Below, piece after piece: positions 21,578 to 31,930 of a stretch of 64,000 nt of DNA. The position numbers and the translations under genes were made by a program. Source of the stretch: Neoceratodus forsteri (lineage: Eukaryota; Chordata; Ceratodontiformes; Ceratodontidae). The stretch lies in NCBI GenBank assembly GCA_016271365.2, contig CM057453.1:1092234001-1092298000 (forward strand), in the 5' to 3' direction. Numbering within the stretch: position 1 is the stretch's first letter; each line of letters opens with the position of its first letter. The notes below the pieces were generated by a model. The model had not been told where the DNA came from. It saw only the letters and a program-made list of their open reading frames with translations, and did not search any database.

Positions 21578-21593
21578 TTTGAATATCTGGTCC
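21578..21593 (-). repeat. Harbinger 3' terminal inverted repeat
   Basis: TTTGAATATCTGGTCC on plus is the complement of the left terminus with one mismatch. It is followed by CAAT, the same four bases that precede the left end. Confidence 0.85.
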
Positions 21594-21612
21594 CAATGTG
21601 TTTTTTTTATTA

Positions 21613-22367
21613 CAGTGGAGCCCGCTTATAAGAACACCCCATTTGCCACAAAAAATGTTCTTATATATGGGCTGTTCTTATAGACGGACTGCCTGTTTAA
21701 ATAATAAGGCACCTGCAATTCACGATTCTGGCCACAAGGTGGGGGTCAAAGAATGCACAATAAGCTACTCTGAGTAGCAGCAAATGCTTCCAGAAACATT
21801 CAAAACTTGTAAAACATTGCTCTGAGGTTTATCTGTATGGTGGGAGGGCTGTCTTCTGCTAGAAGGGGGTGACAGTCTATCTAGGGCTGCCGTGACTGGT
21901 AAACATAGTGTGGGACAGAGAAGAGCAAGCAAGCAGTGTGGAGGTAATCCTATACAGCAGTAGCTGTTTTACACTGGGAGGGAGTGACAGGTTGCACGGT
22001 GCTGCATCAGACCATGGAATGGATGACATGCCAGTGTACAGATGGGAGCGAGTAGATAGCACCTTTTCAGCAATCAGTTCATGTTGGAATGCACTGAATG
22101 CAAAGTTAATTAGCAGCCATTCTCACCTAGCCGCATACCGGAGAAGGCATTAATAGCCCGAGACAAGTTGTGACAGTAAAGTTTAATGAGTTTCACTGAC
22201 AGCTGGCAGCGAACTAGCACAGAAAATGTTCCTTTAACCGGGCTGATAATGATTATAAACGGGCTTCACTCACATAGGAATGCATTACTAAAAATCAGGA
22301 CATGGGACTCATGTTCTTATAATCGGGATGTTCCTTTAAGTGATGTTCTTATAAGTGGGCTTGACTG
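21613..22367. mobile_element. Tigger/pogo-like MITE, 755 bp
   Basis: Terminal inverted repeats of about 26 bp begin CAGTGGAGCCCGCTTATAAG on the left and CAGTCAAGCCCACTTATAAG on the right (minus strand). TA flanks both ends (21611-21612 and 22368-22369), the target duplication of Tc1/mariner-superfamily elements including pogo/Tigger. Both ends carry further GTTCTTATA and GGGCTG-like subterminal motifs. The roughly 700 bp interior has no transposase, so the element is non-autonomous. It lies only 18 bp right of the Harbinger terminus. Confidence 0.88.
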
Positions 22368-22433
22368 TATTGCAACAAAAAAGCAGTTTCCAGGTAATCA
22401 GTAACCCTAGCGCCTCGACTCCTCTATGAGTCT

Positions 22434-22489
22434 TCAAACTTCTTGGCCGTGCTCTTCATTTGCGCACCGTATTTTGCTGAGTTTTGTTA
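22434..22489. repeat. Right arm of a distant inverted repeat
   Basis: This arm is the reverse complement of 13863-13918. A further 15-base motif GATGATCTAGGAAAC occurs in direct orientation beside both arms (near 13851 and 22566). Confidence 0.8.
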
Positions 22490-23881
22490 CTTATGTGGAG
22501 ATTATCCATCTCCTATATGGAGCAGCATTGGCTGTATTTACAGGCGTGTGGTAATAGTGTTTGTAGATGATCTAGGAAACCCTGTCTGCCTTGTTCCACA
22601 GCTCATGTGGCATCCCCTGACTGACCCCCAGGCCCCAGCCCCATCGGCTCTTGAGTCCTGATTGCTGCCTGCCAGCAGTGATCTTACCTTCTGCCCCCAG
22701 GCCTCAATGCATAGATTGTTCATCTCCAAGTTGGACTACTGAACTGATTCCCACTAAGCCACCATCCCCTTCCTGATTGTGGAGGTCGAACACCAAGAGG
22801 AAGGTATAGTAGAGGGCGAGGTCTGGGGCATAATGAATACTACATTAAAATTCATTTACATTCACTCTCATGGAGTCCAATAGGACTGGGCCACAGCCTG
22901 CGCTGGTGACATTTTTTTTTCCCATTTCATATGATTACACCCTCCAGGCCGGCTCGTCCATAGCACCCCAGCTAGTACCATTTTGAATCCTGGCCAACTT
23001 GTGTGATCCCATCAGTTCACCACCATGACCAGACAATCATCATCAGAACTGGAAAAGCCTTTAAGGCAAAGCCATAAGAGGAATAAAATAAATACACATT
23101 TAAAAATAAATTCATTTACTTTACCTACATCAGGCAGGCACACACAGTCTCAACACACTCCAGTCCTCCTTGATGAATGATGGCCTTGTTTTAAGAGAGC
23201 CAGCAACTCAGTGTACCATTGGACCCACCCACCTGCATACTCGATGAAAAATTATTTAATATTTGCCGACACCAATGGACGGTTGACTGGAGCAGCCTAC
23301 GACCCTGCCAACAATAACTAGTGCCAAGTAATGATCACAGAAGGAAACCATGGCCAACACACATTCTCTTACTCCAGGAGCAGACTGCAGTGTAGTGATA
23401 ATGAGCCGGACCTCCTCTCCATCTCCGCTCGAAAAAAGGTCTTAGCACCAATCGAAATAACACCTTCTCCTTCTCCTCACTTCACAGCCAGAGCAGAGCA
23501 AATCTGGATCCAGGCATGATGGGACAATAAGCAGCATATGCAGCTAGCACCCCCTACCCCCACAGCTGATGTTATTGGCTGCATTGTGGCTGGGGCTGGG
23601 AATAGAAGCAAGTAAATAGTTAATCGGCTCAGTGCTGCATTGGTGAGCATGGGGCCTTTGATCTATTTTTGGACTTCCGTTCTGGCCCTGACGTCTGTGA
23701 CAGACCCCACCCTAAAAAAAAAAACTAACTTGAGTCTGGAAATCATGGCAATGGCAACTGGTGTTAAGCATAGAATAAAAAGAAAAAAAAATCAAGGCAG
23801 CACACACAAGCCACATGCTGAAAGGCCAGGGACAGGCCAAGATGCAAATAGAATCCCAAGCACCGCTATCAGTCTGCCTCT
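22490..23881. other. Non-satellite sequence, no gene recognised
   Basis: This is mixed-composition DNA with A-runs near 23716 and 23785. No domain, RNA gene or terminal repeat could be supported. The segment ends abruptly where the satellite resumes with GGAAGGAAGCA at 23882. Confidence 0.55.
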
Positions 23882-23948
23882 GGAAGGAAGCAAGCTAGAT
23901 CAGTAGCAGGTGGGATGGAAGGATGGATGACTGCTACATTGGTAGATA

Positions 23949-24102
23949 CAGTCACAGCCCAAGATGTGGCCAGATAGGTCCTGAAATTTCTGTGATGTTT
24001 CTAGTGACTTCTCCTGCTTTCTCCATTTACACAGTAGGGGCAGCAGAAAGAAACTCTTCAGAAATTCCATTAAATATCTGGCCTTCTCTGTGGCTACTAC
24101 AG
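23949..24102 (+). mobile_element. Satellite-embedded MITE, copy 10
   Basis: This 154 bp copy has TA flanks, starts CAGTCACAGCCC and ends in ACAG. Its interior (GACTTCTCCTGC) belongs to the block I subtype rather than to the later block II copies, linking this end of the array to block I. Confidence 0.82.
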
Positions 24103-24631
24103 TATGAGGAAGAAGGAGAAGAAGGAGAAGGAGGAGGAGGAGGAGAAGAAGGAAGGGAGCTCAAAGTATAGGTGGGTTGCAAGGGAGGAAGGAAGGAAGG
24201 AAGGAAGGAAGGAAGGAAGGAAGGAAGGAAGGAACGAAACGAACAAGACAGATACATAGTAGGTGGGATCCTAGGATGGATGATCAGTTGGTACGCTAGA
24301 AAATAGGAGGAAGAAGCAGGAGAAAAAGAATAAGAAGGAGGAGAAGAAGGAAGGAAGATAGCAGGACAGGTAGGTTGAAAAAATGGCTGGTCGTTAGGAA
24401 GGAAAGATTGAAGGGAGGGAGGAAGGAAGGAAGGAAGATGGATGATAAATCAGAGAAGGAGAAAGGAAGATAAGAGGTAAGTAGGAAGGAAACAGGGCAG
24501 GGAAGGAGGAACAAATTAAGTTACATGGGGAAGGAAGGAAGGGAGGAAGGAAGGAAGGAAGGACAGAAGGAAGGAAGGAAGATTAGTAGCAGGTGGGATG
24601 GAAGGATGGTTGACTGGTACAATGGTAGATA

Positions 24632-24786
24632 CTGTCACAGCCAAAGACATGGCCAGATATTTCCTGAAATTTCTGTCATATTTCTAGATAAATCATCTGC
24701 TTTCTACATTTACACAGTAGGGGCAGCAGACAGAAACTCTAGAAATTCCATAAAATATCTGGCCTTGTCTGTGACTACTACTATGG
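24632..24786 (+). mobile_element. Satellite-embedded MITE, copy 11
   Basis: The start is CTGTCACAGCC after TA. The left arm is GGCCAGATATTTCCTG and the right part reads AAAATATCTGGCC. The 3' terminus is altered to ACTATGG. It is the first copy of the block II subtype. Confidence 0.75.
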
Positions 24787-26322
24787 TATGAGGAAGAAGG
24801 AGAAGAACGAAGGGAGCTAGGAGCATAGGTGGGTTGCAAGGGAGGCAGGTTGTCAGGAAGGAAGGAAGGAGGGAAGGAAGATCTGTAGTTAGTGGAAAGG
24901 AAGGAAGAATTTAAGGAAGCATGACAGCTAGGTAGGTAGGTTGGTAGTTACGACAGGAAGGAGGGAAGGAGGGAAGAAAAGAAGGAAGGAGGAGGGAGAG
25001 GGGAAGGGAAGGAAGAAAAAACTGATGAGTAGTCGGTGGGATCTTAGGATGGATGATCAGTTGGTACACTGGAAAATAGGAGGAAGAAGAGGAGAAGAAG
25101 TAGGAAGATTGCAGAACAGTTAGGTTGAAAGAGAGGCTGGTTGTTAGGAAGGAAAGATTGGAGGGAGTGAGGGAGGAGGAAGGGAGGAAAGGAAGGAAGG
25201 AAGATGGATAATAGATCAGAAGTAGATGGGACAGAAGGATGCTTGATAAGACAATAGTTTCATAGATAGGAGGAAGCATGAATTAAGAAGGACTGTAGAC
25301 AGGAGGTAGGTAGGAAAGAAGAAAGAGAAGGGGTGAAAAAGAAGAGAGGGAGGGAGGGACAGAGGGAAGGAGGGAGGAAGGAAGGACAACCTGTAGTTAG
25401 TAGGAAGGAGGCAAGGAAGGAAGGAAGGAAGGGAGGGGAGGGAGGCAGAAAAGGAATAGGGAGAGAGGAAGGGAAGGAAGAAAAGACTGATAAGCAGTAG
25501 GTGAGTTCTTAGGATGGATGATCAGTTGGTACACGGGAAAATAGGAGGAGGAAAAAGAGAAAAAGAATAAGAAGGAGGAGAAGAAGAAGGAAGATCACAG
25601 GACGGTTAGTTTGAAAGAGAGGCTGGTTGTTTGGAAGGTAAGATTGGAGGGAGGGAGTGAGGGAGGAGGAAGGGAAGGAAGGAAGGAAGGAAGATGGATG
25701 ATAGATCAGAAGTAGGTGGGATAGAAGAATGCTTGCTAAGACAGTAGCTTCGTAGATAGGAGGAAGCATGAATTAAGAAGGACTGTAGACAAGAGGTAGG
25801 TAGGAAACAAGAAAGAGAAGGGGTGAAAAGGAAGAGGAGGAGGAGGAAGGGACAGAGGGAAGGAGGAGGAAGGAAGGACAACATGTAGTTAGTAGGAAGG
25901 AAGGAAGGAAGGAAGGAAGGAAGGAAGGGAGGAGTGAGTGAATATAGGTTTATTTGAAGAGAGGAGGAAGAAAGGAGGATTAGTAGAAGGAGGAAGGCCG
26001 GAAGCAAGAAAGGAAGGAAGGAAGGGAGATTGGTCATTCAGAGAAGGAAGGAAGGAAGGAAGGAAGGAAGGAAGGAAGGAAGGAAGGAAGGAAGTCTATA
26101 ATTAGTAGGAATGAGAGCAGGAAGGAAGCCTGACTGGTACGTAGGCTGGTAGATACAAGAGGAAGGAAGGAAGATCTGTACTTAGTAGGAAGGAGAGCAG
26201 GAAGGAAGCCTGACTGGTAGGGAGGTTGGTAGATACAAGAGAAAGGAAGGAAGGAAGGAAGGAGGAAGGTAGGTTAGTAGCAGGTGGGATGGAAGTATGG
26301 TTGACTGGTACGGTGGTAGATA

Positions 26323-26476
26323 CATACACAGCCAAAGACCTGGCCAGATATTTCCTGAAATTTCTGTGATATTTCTAGAGAAATCACCTGCTTTCTCCAT
26401 TTACACGGTAGGGGCAGCAGACAGAAACTCTATAGATATTCTGTAAAATATCTGGCCTTGTCTGTGGCTACTACTG
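26323..26476 (+). mobile_element. Satellite-embedded MITE, copy 12
   Basis: This 154 bp block II-subtype copy starts CATACACAGCC and ends ACTG followed by TA. Its interior reads GAGAAATCACCTGC. Confidence 0.8.
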
Positions 26477-26902
26477 TATGAGAAAGAAGGAGAAGAAGAA
26501 GATGGATGAGAAGAGGGAAGGGAGCTAGGAGCAGAGGTGTGTTGCAAGGGAGGCAGATTGTCAGGAAGGAAAGAAGGAAGGAAGGAAGGATGGAAGGAAA
26601 GGAAAGGAAGGAAGAAAGGAAGGAGGGAGGGAGGGAGGAGGGAGAAAGGAAGGGAAGGAAGAAAAGACTGATAAGCAGTAGGTGGAATCTTAGGATGGAT
26701 GATCAGTTGGTACACTAGAAAATAGGAGGAGGAAGAAGAGAAAAAGAATAAGAAGGAGGAGAAACATAGAAACATAGATTTTGACGGCAGATAAGGACCG
26801 CTTGGCCCATCCAGTCTGCCCATTTCCCTACATAATGGATAAGCTGCCGATCCTAGTTAACCAGCAGCCTGCTTCTTCCTACCCCCACCCCCTAGAATTG
26901 CC

Positions 26903-29560
26903 TTATGACTGTCCCATGCATGCTTGAATTCCACCACTGTTTTTGACTCCACAGCCTCCTCCAGAAGGCCGTTCCATGCATCCACAACACTCTCTGTGAA
27001 AAAATACTTTTAAATTACCTCTGAGCTGCCCCCTATCTTCAAATTGTGCCCCCTTGTTCTGTATACCTCTTTTTTGAAAGATGCTACCCTCTTGGACTTT
27101 GTTGATTCCCTTGAGGTACTTGAAAGTTTCTATCATGTCCCCTCTCCTTTCCTTGAGGCTATACATATTAAGCTCCTTAGTCTCTTTCATATGTCTTCCG
27201 TGCACACCCTGCACCATTTTAGTTGCCCTCCTCTGGACAGCTTCCATCCTGTCTATGTCTTTTGCGGAGATTGGCTTCAGAACTGCACGTAGTACTCCAG
27301 ATGGGGTCTCACCAACTGTCTGTACAGAGGATAATAACTTCCTGTTTTCTACTGGTGATGCCTCTCCCTATGCATCCAGTATCCCCAGCCCTCCTTGCTG
27401 CCCTCTCACATTGCTTGCCCACCTTTAGGTCATCTGATATGACTACCCCAGGTCCCTTTCCATTTTTGTTGTTGTTAGTATCTCACCCCCATTGTGTACT
27501 CTTCCCTGGGTTTTGTTTCCCAGGTGCATTACCTTGCACTTCTTAGCACTGAATCTAAGCTGCCATACATTTGACCATTCCTCTAACCTTGCCAAGTCCC
27601 TTCTCATCCTTTCCATCCCACTTGTGCATCAACTCTGTTGCAGATCTTTATGTCATCTGCAAAGAGACATACTTTTCTTCCAGTCCCTCTGCAATGTCAA
27701 GCTATAAAGACATTGAAGAGGACTGGTCCTAATACTGAACCTCTGGTACCCCACTAGTAACCCCCTTTCTTCAGAGTGGACTCCATTTACAATTACTGTC
27801 TGTGTCCTATTCTCCAGCCAATCCTTTACCCATGCTGTCATCTTGGGACCCACTCCAGGCTGGCTAACATGTATATTAATCTTTGTGTGGGACTGTGTCA
27901 AATGCCTTGCTAAAGTCTAGGTAGGCCATGTCCACAGCCCTCCCTGATCTACTACTTTGGTCACCCAGTCAAAGAAATCTATCAGATTTGTCTGGCATGA
28001 CCTTCCGCTAGTGAATCCATGTTGCCTTGGGTCCTGAGCCCCTCTGGCCTCTAGATACTCAACAATTCTTTCCTTCAGAAGTGATTCCATCATTTTCCCT
28101 ACCACTGAGGTTAAACTAACAGGTCTGTAGTTTCCTGCTTCTGCCTTGCTCCCACTTTTGTGAAGGGAAATCACATCTGCCCTCCTCCAGTCCTCAGGTA
28201 CCACCCCATCCTCCCATGATTTGTTAAAGAGGGTAGTCAGTGGTGTCACTAGTTCTACCCTTAGTTCTTTAGAATTCTGGGATGAATCTCATCAGGCCCC
28301 ATTGCTTTGTCCACCTCCAGTTTTAAGAGTTCTTTCAGAACCCTTTCTTCTGTAAATGGGTTGGTATCAACTTCTGTATCCAGAGTGTTTCTACTGTTTG
28401 TTTTTAGGTACCTCTTCCTTTGTAAATACTGAGCAAAATATTTGTTTAGTATCTCTGCTCTTTCACAGTCACCCTCTGCCCACCCTTCCTCCCTTTATTA
28501 AGCCTCACTAACCTCCCTTGGTCTTCCTTCACTCTGATGTACCTATAAAGGTTTTATCCCCTTCTTAACAGAGTTGGCTATCTTTCCCTCAGTTTGGGCC
28601 TTTGCTGTTCTGACCTGCCTCCCAGCTTCCTTTGCTTTGCATCTGCACAGTTCTTTCGTCCCGCCTCCCTTCGTGATTCCTTGTACTTCCTGAATGCTTT
28701 CTTTTCTCTTGAACTTTCACTGCCACTCTTTGAGAACCATAGTGGTTTCTTACATCATTTGTTTTGTTTATTTGCTTCACACAAAGGCTTGTTACCTCTG
28801 TGATGGCAGTTTTATTATTCTCATTGTTCTTCCACCCTCCTTCCTGCACATTTGCTAGTGCATTCCTTAGGCACTCATCCATTTTGGCAAAGTCGGCCCT
28901 CCTAAAGTCCAGTACTTTTGCCTTTGTATGCCTTGACTCTATTGCTGTGTTTATTGTGAACCATACTGTTCGATGGTCGCTAGTTCCCAGATGGCTATCC
29001 ACTTTTACATCTGTGATCCTCTCTTCATCTCCATTTGAGAGAACCAGGTCTAAGATTGCTCCCTCTCGAGTGGGCTCCAATACAAGTTGTCTAAGGCATG
29101 CCCCCTGTAGGGCATCTAGAATAACCTCACTCTTTGAAGTGGCTGCTGCAACTGCACTCCAGTTAACATCTGGTATATTCCAATCACCCATCAGCAATAT
29201 CTCCCCTTTTTCTGCCATTCTAAGTATTCTTTCTATCATTTCCTTGTCCATTTCCTCCCCCTGAGAAGGGGGTCTGTATACAACCCCTGTGCGGATTGTG
29301 GTGCCATTGCCAGTCTCCAAATTTACCCACAGTGCTTCTTCTCCTCCCTGTTTTCACTTTTGTTCTGTTGCTTTGATTCCTTCCCTTATGTAAAGAGCTA
29401 CTCCTCCTCCTCCTCTTTTACCCTCCCTGTCCCTCCTGTAGATAGTGTATCCTGGTATGTTTACGCCCCAGTCATGGTTTTGTGTGTACCATGTTTCTGT
29501 GACTGCCACGATATCCAGATGTTCCTCCATCAAGGCCACTCAATTCAGGAAGCTTGTTAC
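26903..29560 (-). pseudogene. CR1-like ORF2 (endonuclease and reverse transcriptase), disrupted
   Basis: Endonuclease: LDIVAVTETW, IPGYTIYRRDR and GGGGVALYIREG (about 29354-29539), then GVVYRPPSQG, LLMGDWNIPDVNW, LVLSNGDEERITDV and LGTSDHRTVWF (about 28900-29320), the APE-type order. Reverse transcriptase: GVVPEDWRRADVISLHKSG, NYRPVSLTSVVGKMMESLL, QHGFTSGRSCQTNL (about 27917-28249). WLENRTQTVIVNG follows, and a FADD catalytic box is encoded near 27641-27662 (LFADDIKI). C-terminal domain: [34 protein letters not shown] and FFHRECCG (26903-27247), the usual CR1/L2/Rex1 ending. Frame changes separate these parts, so the ORF is inactive although all domains are present. Confidence 0.85.
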
Positions 29561-29735
29561 TCAGACTACGGGCATTGGTACTCATTGCTCCATTTTTGAT
29601 GGCTTTACCTTCTTTTACAGCATCCCCACTGACCTTCTACCTCAGTCTTTTTCTCATTTAGTACCCTGTTTTGTAGGGAGAGGCTGGGATGTTCCTGCTG
29701 CTTATCAGTGCCTCCCCCCTTGACTAGTTTAAATG

Positions 29736-30671
29736 CTAACCAATGAAGCATTTAAATCGATTGCTCAAAAGACTTGTTCCCTTCCTGGACAGATGCAGAC
29801 CATCCTGCCAGTATAGGCTGGTGTCCCTCCAGGTGGAACCCCAGTCCCCAATGAAGCCAAACCCCTGTGCTCCACACCATTTTTTCAACCATTCATTAAA
29901 CTGCATGGTGCAAAGTACCCTCGCCTCACTCATGCCATTGACAGGCAGCACCTCAGAGAAGGATACTGTGTGTGGTACTTGTCTTAGGCCCCTCCCCAAA
30001 TCTACAAAGTCCTTCTGCACTGCTCTAATCTCATGATGAGCCAAGTCATTTGTACCTAGGTGGACAATGACGTCCAGCTCAGACTCCCGTGCAGCTGTTC
30101 TCGTGATCCTGAGGATGCGCTTCCTGTCTCTCCAAGCCATGGCACCAGGCAGGCACCTTACTCAGTTTTCCCTGCTCCCCAGTTCTATCCCCTAAAATTG
30201 AGTCCCACCAGGAGCTGCTTCCTTTCCCTGTGGTGTCCTCTGCCTCCTTCCTGTGGGCCTCCCTCAGACAGTTGTCCTCAGCCTCCTTAGTCTCCTCTGT
30301 GGTGATCCATAGGGGAGCTATGCTCCCCAGAATGGTGTATGGATTGTGGAGTGGAACAACTGACTGGACGTGCCTCTGTTCCACCATCCTCACCCTTCCT
30401 GAGCCCACTGTGGTTCAACTGCTGTGCTTTCTTTGCAACCTCTGAGGTAGTGGTGGTGGCTCTGGTGCTCCCTGGATGGAGGAGGTTCCCTTTCTACTGT
30501 CCAGTGTGGCCTGGGGGAAGGTTCCCTTACTACTGCCAGTGTGGCCTGAAGACGGGCAACTTCATCCCTCAGGGCAGAGAGTTGTCTGCAAATAGGGCAG
30601 CATCTCAGCCTCCAGAAAGACTCCTGGAAGACTGCTGCCCCACAGCCATTACACTGCACTACTTTCCACAT
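29736..30671 (-). pseudogene. CR1-like ORF1 with zinc-finger-like N-terminus and esterase domain, disrupted
   Basis: ORF1 proteins of CR1 elements bind RNA and may carry an SGNH/GDSL esterase. The ATG at 30671 gives MWKVVQCNGCGAAV and RCCPICRQL (two Cys-x2-Cys pairs), then LSALRDEVARLQATL, a short coiled-coil-like helix. A frame change leads to WWDSILGDRTGEQGKLSKV (30079-30408), where the Gly normally before Asp-Ser of esterase block I is Trp. Another frame change leads to DVIVHLGTNDLAHHE, VSFSEVLPVNG, NEWLKKWCGAQGFGFI and WQDGLHLSRKG (29736-30140), the GxND and DGxH blocks. The ORF is broken in at least two places. Confidence 0.8.
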
Positions 30672-30693
30672 TGTGTGTGTGTGTGTGTGTGTG
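30672..30693 (+). repeat. (TG)n microsatellite upstream of LINE ORF1
   Basis: About 11 TG units on plus, (CA)n on the coding strand, directly precede the ORF1 start codon. Confidence 0.9.
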
Positions 30694-31206
30694 ATTGGTT
30701 TGTTATATAGAAATATATATATTATACAATGTGTATGCTTATATTGTCAGTGCAGTGTGCTAGAGGATATGACAGGATCTGCACCTTGCACTCTTGAGGA
30801 AATGATGTCAGAACCCCAGGTATAAAGGAACTATTTCCAGGGGTGGGTGGGGTGAGGGTGGGAAGGGTTGGGCCTAAACTGTGCCCTCACAAAACAATCA
30901 GTTAAAAGTTCTGACCCACCACCATGATGAGTGCCTTCCTGTCAGCAAGATGCCCTACACAACAATTTGACAGAGAAAATACCCTACTAATCAAACAGAG
31001 AAAAATCCACACATCCAAGTCAGACACAGGTAAACCTCCCCAGCCTCAAAACAGGCCTGATTGTTTGTGCTCTGAAAGCAGTCAGCCACAAAATAAGTCA
31101 GCTGTGCTTTAAACTCTTCCTGCACTGAAAATCTTGAGAATTGTAACAAACAAACGTAAACCTAGATCCACCTCCCTCTGTTGCTTGAAAGACTGTCTTT
31201 TTCCTG

Positions 31207-31412
31207 TTTCACACTGCAGGTTTTGCTATGATAACCCTTAACCACAGTAACTTATTTAAAAATAGTTTAACTATCACAAACTCCTATGCACCAGTAAATT
31301 GTTTAAAAATAGTTTCTGTCCCAAAATCCTAGTAGTCAATCCAGCTACCCCCAAGCGACAACCAAAATGCAGTATTCAAACACTTGTGAAGTTACTTCCA
31401 AGATAAGCCGAG
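31207..31412 (-). repeat. LINE 5' UTR repeat, inner copy
   Basis: On plus it runs from TTTCACACTGCAGG through AACTATCACAAACTCC to TTACTTCCAAGATAAGC. It matches the outer copy with only a few small differences. Confidence 0.88.
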
Positions 31413-31435
31413 TTTGCAAGCTCCTTTTTCAACTC

Positions 31436-31570
31436 CTCAGCCAGCTGTAATTTATTTAAAAATAGTTTAACTGTCAGAAAATCCTAGTAGACAATCTAGC
31501 TACCTCCAAGGGTCTACCCAACTGCAGTATTTAAATCCTTCTGGAGTTACTCACAAGATAAACAGAGTTT
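31436..31570 (-). repeat. LINE 5' UTR repeat, diverged partial copy
   Basis: It shares TTTAAAAATAGTTT, AAAATCCTAGTAG, TGCAGTATT and GAGTTTGCAAGC with the inner copy, about 150 bp away. Confidence 0.75.
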
Positions 31571-31930
31571 GCAAGCCCCTTCTTGGTTGAACACTAAATA
31601 AATATGTGAATAAAAAGCAATTACCTAGGGTAGTTAGTTTCACCTCCCACAGAATTAAGTAAAAGTGCACGTTGTTGCAGATATCAAGTGCAATAAAGAA
31701 TTTCTCACACAGCTCACTGCTGAATAAAGAAGTAGTGTCCTTCCAGGTCAAGAAGATGTGCTTTGTGTCTCTAAATATTGCAGCCTCCAGTAACTTATAG
31801 TAATCTTATCTAGTCTGGATATTCCACCAGGGCAATTTGTTGACAATGGTTATGATGCAACCTTTCCTGTTCCAATACAACACTTTGTGGTCTGAAACAA
31901 TTTCCTGCACCTGAGGCTGTCTGTGTTTCA

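Larger units (their letters stand above)
13933..21593. mobile_element. Harbinger (PIF/Harbinger) DNA transposon, 7661 bp, degenerate
   Basis: The termini are inverted: GGCCCAGATATTCAAA at 13933-13948 against GGACCAGATATTCAAA read on the minus strand from 21593. CAAT flanks both ends (13929-13932 and 21594-21597) and may contain a 3-4 bp target duplication. Harbinger elements normally duplicate 3 bp, so this needs checking. Subterminal regions repeat GAATATCGC, ATAGCGCAAC and TGCGCATGG motifs in both orientations. The interior holds a HARBI1-like nuclease (minus strand, 19802-21056) and two Myb/SANT-like genes, one on minus (15791-16889) and one on plus (17642-19315). All contain frameshifts, so this copy is unlikely to be autonomous. 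Confidence 0.9.
23882..26764 (+). repeat. GGAA-rich complex satellite, block II part 1
   Basis: The array resumes at the monomer position where block I stopped. It continues with (GGAA)n runs (for example about 24183-24233 and 26045-26094). New monomer variants appear: GATCAGTTGGTACACTGG with AAAATAGGAGG, and GGTGGGACAGAAGGATGCTT with AGTTTCATAGATAGGAGG. The block ends at the retrotransposon insertion. Confidence 0.92.

Noticed and set aside
26903..28249. Plus-strand open frames over the LINE
   Set aside because: They are antisense to endonuclease and reverse-transcriptase motifs that are clear on the minus strand.
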